Positions 31,550-42,676 of a stretch of 64,000 nucleotides of DNA are shown one piece after another (positions within the stretch are counted from its first letter, which is position 1; each line of letters begins with the position of its first letter). The notes under the pieces are model-generated. The model saw nothing but the letters and a program-made list of their open reading frames with translations. It was not told the DNA's origin and ran no database searches. The stretch is from positions 762,346,673-762,410,672 of the forward strand of contig NC_081408.1 of assembly GCF_030272615.1 (NCBI RefSeq), written 5' to 3'. The stretch comes from Cryptomeria japonica. Its lineage: Eukaryota > Streptophyta > Pinopsida > Cupressales > Cupressaceae. The translations under genes were made by a program, and so were the position numbers.

Positions 31550-32359
31550 CTATTTACCTACTGGAATCATTGCTTCAGACCAGTCCATTTTAATTTCACC
31601 ACCTAAATCTTTACAATAGGTTCTGCTTAAAAGCATTCCATAACCTGCAGGAATATCAGCAACTAGTATGGTTAGCCTTACTCTTTTATTTGGATGAACT
31701 GCCAGAGCAACTTGAGCATCTTTTATCTGACCAAGCAAGGGCACCTGTTTTGAATCCATTGAATAACATTTCCCAAAGGTTTTAGTGAGAGGGAGGCCTA
31801 AAACTTTGGCAACTGCAGAGGGCATTATATTATCAGAAGCTCCTGAATCGATGATGCAATTATTGAGCTTATATCCATTAATAAACAAACACACATAAAA
31901 TGGCTCAGGTTTTGGATTAGATATGTGCAATGGTTCAACTAGTTCATCAATAGATGTCTTAGATGTAGAAGTAACAAACAATTCCATAGTTTTGACCTGC
32001 TTGTTATATTGTGAAGTTTCAATATTAACCAAGGGCAAGCTTGAGGGTTTCAGTTGAGAATTTCCTTCTTGCACATACTTAATTAGTTTTTCTAATTCTT
32101 TAGGGTTTAGCTTAAGGTATTCTGCAGGTGAGATTTGAATTCTTGATGATTTGCAAAATTCCACAATATCAAAAGAAGTATCAGACTTAGACCGCTTGAA
32201 CATTTGAACTTCTTGAACCTTTGAACCATTATCCAAATTTCGATTCATGGTTTCTTTACCCTTAGTTAAGATTTCAGAAGAAGTAGGGATACTTGTAGTT
32301 TTAGAAGGACGCTGACTCCTAGTAAGAACGACACAAGAGGGATCTTCAAGGGTCACCAA
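31550..32359 (-). CDS. pol: Element E aspartic protease region (269 codons open)
   Basis: The N-terminal half is a charged linker (KETMNRNLDNGSKVQEVQMF and later LKPSSLPLVN). The protease begins near residue 160 with PEPFYVCLFINGYKLNNCII and the intact active site DSGASDNIMPS, followed by QVPLLGQIKDAQVAL and AGYGMLLSRTYCKDLGG. It matches A protease at 11530-11925. Upstream of 32359 only about 100 bases of the Gag-protease linker remain before the deletion junction at 32458, so E has no gag. Confidence 0.85.
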   Translation of the reverse strand: MVTLEDPSCVVLTRSQRPSKTTSIPTSSEILTKGKETMNRNLDNGSKVQEVQMFKRSKSDTSFDIVEFCKSSRIQISPAEYLKLNPKELEKLIKYVQEGNSQLKPSSLPLVNIETSQYNKQVKTMELFVTSTSKTSIDELVEPLHISNPKPEPFYVCLFINGYKLNNCIIDSGASDNIMPSAVAKVLGLPLTKTFGKCYSMDSKQVPLLGQIKDAQVALAVHPNKRVRLTILVADIPAGYGMLLSRTYCKDLGGEIKMDWSEAMIPVGK

Positions 32360-32458
32360 TATATCACCTCCTCTATCTGAATCAAATTCATATTCAAGAA
32401 AGTGTATTCCAGAGTCGCCAAGCTGCCCATGAACATCTCCTTCTGAACCAAGCTCACT

Positions 32459-32983
32459 CTATGTTCATTAACAATTTCAAAGTAATGATTTGCTCATGAA
32501 CTCTTTCATTGAACTTCGGGTCCAATACATCTTCACCTTCCTCTTCTTGTATTCCATCTATGTTCATTAACAATTTCAAAGTAATGATCTGCCGTATAGT
32601 GAACCTTGACCATAATCTTCTTTGGACTTCAAATTCATCATGACAATCTTCCCACTAGTCTTCTAACTGGGGTATATGTGAAAAGTTCACATCAACATTC
32701 AAGTGTTTCATTGCATATTCTTTGCTGTCAAACCCCTGCCGAGCAACATAAGGCTGCAAATTCATTTTCTTGAACTCCACTTCTAAGTTCAATACATCAG
32801 AAATAGTTTTGCAACTATAATATCCAAGTTCAACTGGGAAAATTGCTTCAGACTCACTTTTCATCCCTAATTTCTTATCAACATGAGCTAACTATCTACA
32901 AACTTCTAAGAGTACATAACTATCGAGAGCATATCTGGGCAATTTGAAAGGTTCATCTTCAAAGCCACCAATTCTAATATAAG
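32459..32983 (-). repeat. Element E 5' LTR, inner fragment, with deletion junction
   Basis: Colinear with 3' LTR 17486-17990. It carries part of ORFx (minus-strand frame 32655-32864, KSESEAIFPVELGYYSCKTI). At its lower edge a 31-bp sequence at 32459-32489 exactly repeats 32558-32588, then the E protease linker begins. The part of the LTR equivalent to 15571-17480, the primer site and all of gag are missing. The upper edge is the target duplication ataag (32979-32983) of F2. Confidence 0.83.
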
Positions 32984-34173
32984 TGTAGCATCCTAAAATT
33001 GTGACACTTGCAATTTCGACTGCATTTCGGTCTTCACGATGGCGACGCAACACGCAACCTGAATGGAGACCCCGAAACTTGCTGACGACACTAAAAACTG
33101 CATTTTTCAAGCACCCTGGCCTGAACCTCCTTGCACCCTGCTGTCCCGGGAGGTGGGACCAGAGCGCCCAGCGCCCTGGTCCCTGGGTCCTATTTTGGGC
33201 CCGGTCTCCTAAGGGGCTCGGGTCTTTTTGTTTGCAATTTGGAAATTATCTTTCCTGGTCGGCCTAAGGTTGGGAAAATCAGTCTATCAGCCCTAAATGA
33301 CAAGTATATAAACTACATTTTTCTCTCTCATTTGGGATGAAGAGGATATGTGTACAAAGCGTAGAAATTATACTCAAGCATTCAAGCATTCTTTCAAGCA
33401 ATTGATCATTTCAAGTCTCCATTCAAGGCTAAGTGTTGCATTCAAGACAAGGATTCAACCATTGAAGAGGAGATCATATACTACATGCTACAACATACAA
33501 CATACAAAATCTAAACCTTCGCACATAAGGATACCAACATCCTTAGAACAAGGTATTAGTACTTGTTTTACAGTCATTTACATTTACAGCTCTTGCTCAT
33601 TTCTTGGTTAATTCCAAAACCAAGGTTTGACCTAAAGGCAAACCCCTAATCCCTAACCCCCTAATCGTCTTCGCTTTTCTGTGTGTAGGTTGCAGGTACG
33701 CGGCTGAAATTGAAGATCTGGAATTCTTGTGCAGAGACGAACAGATCCCCCTTCGTTTCGCGGATTTTTCGGAGGACCGTGGCGCCGGGCGCCATCGTCC
33801 AGACAACTTTTGCTCAAATTTGCAGGACAACGCCGTATCGACATTTTACTGCTAATTCCAGGTCCGCAGCTTCATCCTATAACCCGAACTCAGTTTATAA
33901 GCGAATCTTTATGATTTTCTATGCATTCCTAGCTTAATTTCCTTAACAACATTCTTTACAAAAGAGGGTAGCCTTGCTTTCCTGACCCTTGAAATTCATC
34001 CAATCTTGCATTGCATGGGATTGGATCTTATGAGTTTCAACCCCTCTTTTGAATGTAAAGTCTCTCCCCTAAGTGAAAAACCATCGAATCCTAGCGAACC
34101 TCCCTTCTCTCTCCTCGGAGTCGGAAGAGGGGAGAGCAACTAGGGTTCGATCGCGATATTTTTCCACTTTACA
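32984..34173 (+). repeat. F2 5' LTR (1,190 bp)
   Basis: From TGTAGCATCC to CACTTTACA. A TATATAAA box lies at 33305-33312. The GC-rich block at about 33160-33200 has a single repeat unit, against three in the 3' LTR, which explains most of the length difference. Apart from that the two LTRs differ by only a few percent. Confidence 0.9.
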
Positions 34174-35348
34174 TTTTGGTGAACCCGACGTGAACATCCT
34201 TTCTGATTTTTCATGCTTAGATCTGAAAAAATTGATTACATTTCCATGTTTGATCTTTTGGAAAATTTTAGAGGTGATTGCATAAAAACCCTAAATTTTC
34301 TTTTTAGTAATTGAACTTGCGAAATGTCTAAATGTTAATGCCTGTTTTAGATCTGCCCTTCTATTACAAATTTTCAATTCATATTTGTGCTTTAATTCTG
34401 AAAATTAAGTGGTTAAATGTCAAAACCCTAATTTTTGAAACCCTCTTAATTCAACCTTTGTCCGACAATTTGACCAATCAAAACATCTCCAAATCAGCTG
34501 TAACTTTGGATTCTGCAATAAAATCACAATATCCTTCATCCCTGAAAATTTGGAAAAAAGTTGCGAGTACCGTGTTGCACTCCGAGCGCCATCATCCCCG
34601 ACATTTTTTCCAAAATTTCGGGAGCGAGATCTTGCTGTATTTTCCTGCTAAAATCCAGAATTTTGGCTGATTTTGTCAGTTATAACACTTTCAAAATTAC
34701 AGTCAAATTTGGTCTTGCGATTGCTTGGTCTAAGGCTTTTAATCATTCAAAAATCATTGAAATTAAAATTTTGTGTCAAAATTGCGTTTTTATTATCATA
34801 AATCTGAAAAGTGTGTTATCATTCATTAAAAATTTCAGTGCTTTATTCAAATTCTTGCATTTTGTGACTTTTGAAATTAAGTGTTTAATTACAACAACTT
34901 TGATTTCCGCTTTCAAAATTGAATTTTGCGTGAAATTGAGTCAATTTTCAAATTTCAAAATTTGCATTGCTCTTGACATTCCCTCTAAAATCATAAAATT
35001 CAAAATTTCAGTTTCCCTCTCTTTTTCAAAATTCAAATTTTGCATTTTTTCGACAATCTTGATAGGGTTCAATTTTGAATTTGCAACTTTAATTTGGCCT
35101 ATCTACAGATCGTAAAATCACTCAATTTTTTCGGATTAGCTCTAAAATCATCATACCTTTCATCCCTGCAAATTTCGAAAAAAGTTGCAGGGACCGTGTT
35201 GCACTCCGGGCACCACGGTCCCGAACATTTTTTCCGAAATTTCGGGAGACTGTTGTGATTGCATTTAACAGCTTAAATCCAGAAGATTGGCTGATTTTAC
35301 TGAAAATTGCTACCTCTAAATTCAAAATCTTCTCTCTCTTTCTAGTGC
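34174..35348 (+). other. F2 leader with primer-binding site and two hairpin modules
   Basis: TTTTGGTGAACCCGACGTGA starts directly after the LTR and is the primer-site candidate (tRNA not assigned). Hairpin modules matching F1 lie at about 34540-34630 and 35165-35250, each with GC-rich loops carrying the GGACCGTG or CGGTCC ends. A 184-codon open frame (34561-35115) is A/T-rich, Phe/Ile/Lys-rich and antiparallel to a similar chance frame in F1, so I do not call it a gene. Confidence 0.62.
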
Positions 35349-38300
35349 ATGAGTTTTACAACAATAAGCCCTACTTACACTATTCCTGTTAGACGAAGCC
35401 GTAGAATTAAGTCTTTCTGAGGTTTAATTACCGAGGAGATGGAACCTAATTTGAATAGCCTTTTTAACAAGGACATGGGTGATTCCTCTAATCCTCCTAA
35501 TGATGAAGAAGCTCTCCATGAGGTTTCTGTAGAACAACTTTCAAAATTGGATAACCAATTTGACGATTTTCGACAATGGATGTCTCAAGAATACCCTAAT
35601 AGTCAAGCTCTTCCTTTAATTGAGGGTCTAAAACGTATGCTTCAAAGTGATAAGAATGGAATTGATATTTTGCGTGGTATTGCACACATTGTGGATTTGA
35701 ATGTGATGCCTATGAAGAGTTGTGCTGAAAATTTAGGTTATACACAACCTCCTACACAAGTCAATCATTCTATTCCTTTGATGACTTCTATTGCTAGTAT
35801 ACCTACCTTTACATCAAACATAATGGCTACTTCTACACAAGACATTCCTCCTGTGATCACCAGTCATGGGGGCAACCCTTCTTCTTCAATTAACCCTCTT
35901 CCTTCATTCAATCCGACTTCTTCATTCATTCCTTCAATGAGTGTCCCTATTATATCTCCACAAATGAACATGACGCAAGGGGGAAATTCATTTAACCATT
36001 CCATCCCTCCTTGTAGTGTTCCTCTTGTCCAATCATCTCCTATGACTAATTATCATAGGGTCCCACCACCTTACTCTCTACCTTCTTTCAATAACATAAC
36101 ACCTCCATCTCAATCTAACACATCCAATATGAATTCTTCGACCGAAGCAACCATTAACAATCTTGCACAAACTGTCTCTTCTTTACAGCAACAAATTGCC
36201 TCTATGAATCAATCTAAGTTTAGTGTGCCCACATTTGATGTTGCGAGCCCACTCTCTCTTGACATTGTTCGAGCTATCCCTCCTAAACATGTTGAAATCC
36301 CGCATTTGGAACTTTATAATGGTAAAGGAGATCCTCTAACACATGTTAAGACTTTTCAAACAATTTGTACTGATTTTGCTTATGACCAAAGGTTGCTTGC
36401 AAAACTATTCACTAGAACATTAAGAGACAAAGCCCTACAATGGTATTGCTCGTTGCCTTCTTATTCTATTACTTCTTTCGAACAACTTGCAAATGCTTTC
36501 ATTCAACAATTTCAAAACAATATAAGTCCTAAAGTTACTTTGATTGATTTAATGCATTGTAAACAAGGTGTTAAAGAAAAAGTGACTGATTTCATTGGTA
36601 GATATAAGAATTTGTATGCTCAAATTTCTTTTCCGGTGCCTGACAATGATATTCAAAGAATCTTTATTTCTAATTTACAAAAAGATATTCGAGACAAACT
36701 TCTGTTTTCTGAGTTTACTTCTTTCCAACAGTTGTGCGCCACTCTTCACAATTATCAACTGATTGTGAGTCAAATGGAACAATCACATCCTATGGCTCCG
36801 AGTGATAAGGGTGATAGCAGTCAACAACCATTTGGGAAGTTTAAACCGAACAGAGATTCCATCAAATTCAATGAAAACATCATCAACAACAATGTGAATG
36901 CAGCATCAGGTGTGCCTCCTATTTCTAAATTTTTCAAGAAAGAAAGAAAGTATACTCCTTTGAATGAATCATTGCATAGTATTATGAATAAGTTATTGGA
37001 ACAAAATGTGCTTACTCTTCCTCCTATAAGACAAATTGATCCTGCAAAGATTACTTCACCTTATTTTGATAACAAAGCTTTTTGTCAATTTCATCGTCAG
37101 CCTGGGCATGATACTGAAAAATGTTTTTCTTTAAAGGGTAAAATTCAAGATTTGATTGATAATAATACTATTTCTGTTTCTGGAGTGAATGATAAAGGCA
37201 ACACATCTGTAGCTCCTCCTAATCAAAATCTTTAGATTTTCACTGATCCATTGCCTTCTCATACCTCTAATGCGATTGAGACTAATGATTCCTCTCTCTC
37301 ATCTGATGGTCTTGTGTCTATGACTCCGAATGTGATTAACTTTGTAGAGCAGCAAGAAATCCCTGAAGAACCTTCCATCACATTTGATTCTAGCGAAACC
37401 ATTAGGGCACCTGATGGTCCTTTATACATAGTTGCAAAAGTTAAGAATACACCTTTCCGTGGAGTGCTTATTGATCCTTCGTGCATGGTTAATGTTATTA
37501 CTGAAGAATTTCTTTTTACTTTGCAATTGAATCAAGTGATCTATGACAAAACAGATGTGATTGTGAAACTATTTGATGCATTTTCTTCTCCTGCAATTGG
37601 TTCTATTACATTGCCTATTGAAGTCCATAACAAATCCCTTGATGTGAACTTTGCTATTATTCCATCTTCTGAACAATTTCGTGTGAAGCTTGGCTATCCT
37701 TGGCTATCTTCCATGAAAGCTATTGCTTCTCCTATTCACAAGTGTTTGAAATTTCCCCATAATGGTGAAGTTGTTACTGTCAATCATAGTCTCTTTAAAC
37801 CAGCTGAAAGAACCTCTAGTGTTCCTCTTGATTACTTTTGGCCTAAACAATTCCAATCTCTTCCTCCATGAAGTGATCATCTTTTCAAATCTTATCAAAA
37901 GTGGAAAACAGATATGATCTTATCTCTAAGTGAACCTAGAACACCTAAACTTGACATTCCTATCATTCTTGAGAAGGAAGTTCTTCCTTTGAAAGATAAA
38001 ACTAATGTCTTTCCTCAAGAAGAATCTCAACCCATCCCTATGGATGTGACTATGTCTATACCTAATAAACTTCCTAAGAGTAGACCTATACCTCCTCGTC
38101 ATGATGGACTTGGTCTTCTCCCTAAACCAAAAATTCCTCCTTTGTATGGAGCAGTTCCTCCTCCTTCTTTTTATAGAGAGAAGAGACCTTCTTCTTCTCC
38201 TATTATCCAGCCTAAGAGACCACAACCTAAACACCCAAGTGCTAAGGATGAGAACATTCCTCCTCCTCAATCTTCTCCACTTCCTACTAAGACTAGACGA

Positions 38301-38729
38301 AATCGTTCTGCATGTGAACGCCGACGAAAGCGTCATCTTAGAGCTCAGGCAGTTGCTTCTCAAACTTTGCAATCTCCAAAAACACCTTCAACAAGCATTA
38401 TTCCATTTTCTCCTCAGCCGGACATTGAGCCTAAATCTCCTAAACATAAGATGCATGATGATCTTGATCCTGTGCGAGTTAAAGATCCTATTTTTATAAA
38501 TCTTGATGACGACATAGATGAAAATGTTACTCCTCTTGCTTCTGATAGTGAATATGAACTTGTTGATGTCGATAACCATTTATCTAATGAATTTTCTAAA
38601 GCACTTATCCTAGCTCCTAGACAAGAACAATGTGGCTCAGAACATGAACATAGCCCTTGTTTGGATCTTGTGATAGCTCCATCTGCTGTGTTGGATGTTC
38701 CTCCTCTAGCGTGTTCCCTGCCTTCCTGA
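35349..38729 (+). pseudogene. gag: F2 Gag polyprotein with protease-like domain, four premature stops
   Basis: Same protein as F1 Gag, starting at the equivalent Met (35349). TGA at 35418 replaces the Arg codon of F1 after KSF. TAG at 37233 replaces a Gln codon, TGA at 37869 an Arg codon (PPR), and TGA at 38727 an Arg codon (LPSR). All four are C-to-T changes on the coding strand, three of them at CGA. Between stops the frames are open (35439-37235, 598 codons; 37251-37871; 37914-38729). The knuckle reads CQFHRQPGHDTEKC and the protease-like site is again DPS. F2 keeps the C-terminal extension in frame, unlike F1. Confidence 0.9.
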
Positions 38730-39513
38730 AACATTGATCAGCAAGATCGGGGGGTAGATGACATGCTAGACTAGTTACATTAGCATAGCAGATTCTCTTC
38801 TCCTCTCTTTTGTTACTTCTTCTATATGTTATTCTCATTCTTCTATTTGTTGTCCTTGGTGTTGTCTACTTGAGGATGATGCAAAGCATTGAGATCTCTC
38901 GATCTCTCTCATGTTGACTCAAAAGACACATGTGTTCCCTTCTTCTAGGTGACCTTCCTTGATTGGGGAATGAAGAACAATTATGCATACATACATATGA
39001 TATATATACATGAATTATCATATAGCATACTGACCCCGAGGAAAGCAAAGTCACCTTGTGCTTTGTGTTTTGTGTCTATTATCCTTGGGTTTATCTCACA
39101 CTTGGGGGCTAAATCCTTGCGATAACGTGCTCCTTTCTCATTTCTTATGTGTATCACTACGTTAAAACAATCACCCCCGGTGAGGCGTGTGCGATCGCTT
39201 TAACGTAGGGGGGCATACATCCCGTTCATATCTTTTCAAGATACTTGAAAATTTCTTGGCAAATTTAGCCTTGCCTTGAAAATTTTTGATATCTTTCTTG
39301 CATGACTCATAGTGAGGGAGCCTTACTACTGATAGTCATGGTTCTTCCTCGTGATCTTCCCTTTTACTTTGTCAATCAAAGTTGTAAGATCCTTAGTCCA
39401 CTGGGGGCTTGGTGTATCTTGCCTCCTTGACGTGGTCAAAGTCTTTCAATGTTGTTTCCTTGTACTTTACCGGAAGTATGAGCATACATACTCCCGCTAA
39501 AGTGGGGGCTAAA
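38730..39513 (+). other. F2 non-coding 3' region, conserved hairpin and polypurine tract
   Basis: No gene is seen. A hairpin lies at 39157-39208 (arms CTACGTTAAAACAATC and GATCGCTTTAACGTAG). The polypurine tract AAAGTGGGGGCTAAA ends at 39513, immediately before the 3' LTR. Confidence 0.65.
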
Positions 39514-40771
39514 TGTAGCGTCCTAAAATTGTGACACTTGCAATTTCGACTGCATTTCGGTCTTCACGATGGTGATGCAACACGCAACCTGAATGGAGAC
39601 CCTGAAACTTGCTCACGACACTAAAAACTGCATTTTTCAAGCACCCTGGCCTGAACCTCCTTGCACCCTGCTGTCCCGGGAGGTGGGACCAGAGCGCCTA
39701 GCGCCCTGGTCCCCAGGACCATGGCGCCCAGTGCCCTGGTCCCCAGGACCATGGCGCCTAGCGCCCTGGTCCCTGGGTCCTATTTTGGGCCCGGTCTCCT
39801 AAGGGGCTCGGGTCTTTTTGTTTGCAATTTGGAAATTATCTTTCCTGGTCGGCCTAAGGTTGGGAAAATCAGTCTATCAGCCCTAAATGACAAGTATATA
39901 AACTACATTTTTCTCTCTCATTTGGGATGAAGAGGATATGTGTACAAAGTGTAGAAATTATACTCAAGCATTCAAGCATTCAAGCATTCTTTCAAGCAAT
40001 TGATCATTTCAAGTCTCCGTTCAAGGCTAAGTGTTGCATTCAAGACAAGGATTCAACCATTGAAGAGGAGATCATATACTACATGCTACAACATACAACA
40101 TACAACATCTAAACCTTCGCACATAAGGATACCAACATCCTTAGAACAAGGTATTAGTACTTGTTTTACAGTCATTTACATTTACAGCTCTTGCTCATTT
40201 CTTGGTTAATTCCAAAACCGGGGTTTGACCTAAAGGAAAACCCCTAATCCCTAACCCCCCAATCGTCTTCGCTTTTCTGTGTGTAGGTTGCATGTACGTG
40301 GCTGAAATTGAAGATCTGGAATCCTTGTGCAGAGACGAACAGATCCCCCTTCGTTTCGTGGATTTTTCGGAGGACCGTGGCGCCGGGCGCCATCGTCCCG
40401 ACAACTTTTGCTCAAATTTGCAGGACAGCACCGTATCGACATTTTACTGCTAATTCCAGGTCCGCAGCTTCATCCTATAACCCGAACTCAGTTTATAAGT
40501 GAATCTTTATGATTTTCTATGCATTCCTAGCTTAATTTCCTTAACAACATTCTTTACAAAAGAGGGTAGCCTTGCTTTCCTGACCCTTGAAATTCATCCA
40601 ATCTTGCATTGCGTGGGATTGGATCTTATGAGTTTCAACCCCTCTTTTGAATGTAAAGTCTCTCCCCTAAGTGAAAAACCATCGAATCCTAGCGAACCTC
40701 CCTTCTCTCTCCTCGGAGTCGGAAGAGGGGAGAGCAACTAGGGTTCGATCGCGATATTTTTGTGCTTTACA
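39514..40771 (+). repeat. F2 3' LTR (1,258 bp)
   Basis: From TGTAGCGTCC to GCTTTACA. A TATATAAA box is at 39895-39902. The GC-rich minisatellite at about 39690-39780 has three roughly 30-bp units (GGACCATGGCGCC...CCCTGGTCC), against one in the 5' LTR. Confidence 0.92.
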
Positions 40772-42674
40772 ATAAGTAAATCTAGGAAATTGAAGAAAAC
40801 AACTCCCATATGTACTGACCAACTTTAATGCTTCAGGTGATATTCTATTATTCAAATTTCCTTGTAGTTCAAAAGTTAATCTTCCCACAAAGACATCATT
40901 CCATCTCAAGAAGTTTTCTGTGTACCTCTGTATCTGCAAATGTGGATAGAACTCATAGACCTTCATTCCATCAACCCAAGGTTCTTGATATAATCTTGGC
41001 CATTCTCTGATACAGGCTAAAATATAAAATAGGTAGGAAGTCATATGAAAACTAGCCATTCCAACAAAATTAATCAAACCTTTGTGCAATCTCTCAGCAA
41101 TCACTTGCGCCCAGTCAAGGTATTTCTCACCAGATAATAATACCTGAATGTAAAAATACATCCAGTCTTCCCAATAGAAGGCCTGTAAATTCCCCTTAAG
41201 CCTATTCAAAAGAATCACAATATCTCTTCTGTAATAAATTCCTCTCTTGTCAAGGGTTTAGGCAAACTAGAACCTCCCTTCTGCATTTTAAGGAGCCAGT
41301 TTCTAGCAATGACACTCTGATAAACACTTTTCTTCTTAGAGAAAAATGCATATGTGGTTCCTATGGACCAATCTTCATATGGCTCTTTGTGAGGAATTCC
41401 AATTGCAGCCATTACTATTTCTCTATCAATCCGCACTAGCATGTTTCCATTATTGGCCCTAATACACCTATTAATAGCATCATATCTGTTCATGCATGCA
41501 TATACTAATTCTGGGCAAGGAGTGGCAATTGGGAATGTGGCGGCCTCAACCAGACCACTGTGAACTATCTTTTCCATCATGGAATTGGCTTTTGGGTTCT
41601 TAGCCTTTTCTAGAAAATTATCTAACTCAGTTTGAACGAAGGCTATATCATCTAATTCTGGGAGGGTACTAATCAAGCATGATGTTTGACCCAATTTTGG
41701 AGGAGTTGGTCTCATTTTTGCTTTAAATTGCATCAGTCAGACATCATTCAACTCCGAGGCAAAGAATTACACTTTTCCAATTTCAGAACTAAAACAGAGC
41801 AGGGGGAAATAAGCAATTGAACTCACCCGTTTTCACCATCAAACTGTGTAACCCTCGAAAAAAATTAGCTAAATTACCTTCTGCGTCTCTACTCTAAAAT
41901 GAGCTAAATTACGTTCCGCATCTCTACTCTTCGCCAGTGGCAACAATAATTGTCTTACCTGAGAAGCATCATATTTAAGGACAGAAAACACTGAAAAGTA
42001 CCAAAACATGCTTCGTCCCAGCTCATTTATCCATGTAAACCCCTCATGATATGATATAGTTCTGACATGCTCATTAATTAAAAATCAATTTCACACAGTC
42101 GACATGCTTTCTCTTGATTGTTTTCCATAATTAAAATTTGAAAACACGGATAACAAGGAATATTCTGTTTCCATCGCGCCGCCTTTTCTTCCTAAACACC
42201 ATCGGGCTGATTTGAAACATTGTTTTGAACCTTGGGCTATTTTAAAAGAAGTTCATTGGTTCAAAGTTCAATGACAAAAGATCAACATTTGAGAACAGAT
42301 AGAAAGAGACAAAAGGAACATTCAATGACACGGGAATGAACCTTGAACCTTGAACCATTTCAAAAAAAAGGTTCAATGGTTCAAGTTCAAAGCGACCAGA
42401 AGACTAGTACTAAAGAGACAGCTGCAAAACACAAGACAAAAGACCGATTGAACCTTGAACCTTGAACTGGAAAGGTTCAAAGTTCAAGTTCAACGACTAT
42501 GATAAAGAAGACTTTAAACTTAATGGATCGCATTTCCTTTGAACCTGAATTTTGAACTTTATAAAAGGTTCAACGGATGAGTACGAAACTCGATTGATGA
42601 AGACTTAAGCTCTGCGAAAATGATGACCTTTATTTTTGATGGGCTGTAAGCGAAAACAAAAAAAGGGGGTAACA
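40772..42674 (-). repeat. Element E 5' LTR, outer fragment, with hairpin array and ORFx start
   Basis: Colinear with E 3' LTR 17990-19848. The minus strand starts TGTTACCCCC at 42674, giving the outer end of E. It carries the GAACC/GGTTC hairpin array (about 42220-42575) and the first half of ORFx (41733 to 40777, with a frameshift near 41215-41225 splitting 41215-41733 from 40667-41218). A roughly 35-bp duplication around 41885-41930 (GAGCTAAATTACGTTCCGC) is absent from the 3' LTR. Confidence 0.85.
40777..41733 (-). pseudogene. ORFx of element E, 5' LTR copy (N-terminal part, split by F2)
   Basis: Two minus-strand frames read MRPTPPKLGQTSCLISTLPE... (41715-41215) and, after a short deletion near 41220 relative to the 3' LTR copy, ILLNRLKGNLQAFYWEDWMY... 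to 40777. There F2 interrupts the protein within FTYIRIGGFEDEPF. The protein resumes at 32978-32640 (IRIGGFEDEPFKLPRYALDS). Compared with the intact 3' copy, the changes are mostly single residues. The split by F2 and the frameshift make it non-functional. Confidence 0.78.
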
Positions 42675-42676
42675 CC

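Larger units (their letters stand above)
32984..40771 (+). mobile_element. Gag-only Gypsy-type element F2 (TR-GAG-like), complete
   Basis: This complete plus-strand copy of the F family is 7,788 bp, with a perfect 5-bp duplication ataag (32979-32983 and 40772-40776) in the E 5' LTR. LTRs are 32984-34173 and 39514-40771. The internal region is colinear with F1: primer site, leader with hairpin modules, gag, 3' non-coding region, polypurine tract. Gag has four premature stops where F1 is open. The opposite orientation to F1 and the different target site show independent insertion. Confidence 0.93.
15571..42674 (-). mobile_element. Giant Ty3/Gypsy element E (Tat-like) with F1 and F2 inside
   Basis: This minus-strand Ty3/Gypsy element is inserted in the 3' LTR of A. 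The 5' LTR starts at 42674 (minus strand TGTTACCCCC). It is interrupted by F2 (32984-40771) and broken off at 32459. The internal region keeps protease, archaeal-type RNase H, RT, degenerate RNase H and integrase (32359 to about 20130), interrupted by F1 (20507-28382). The 3' LTR starts at 19848 with the same TGTTACCCCC and is cut at about 15571. The rest of the 5' LTR, the primer site and gag are deleted. No polypurine tract is evident just before the 3' LTR. Confidence 0.85.

Noticed and set aside
34561-35115. 184-codon open frame in the F2 leader
   Set aside because: A/T-rich, dominated by Phe, Ile, Lys and Ser, with no domain. It corresponds to untranslated leader in F1 with a differently broken frame.
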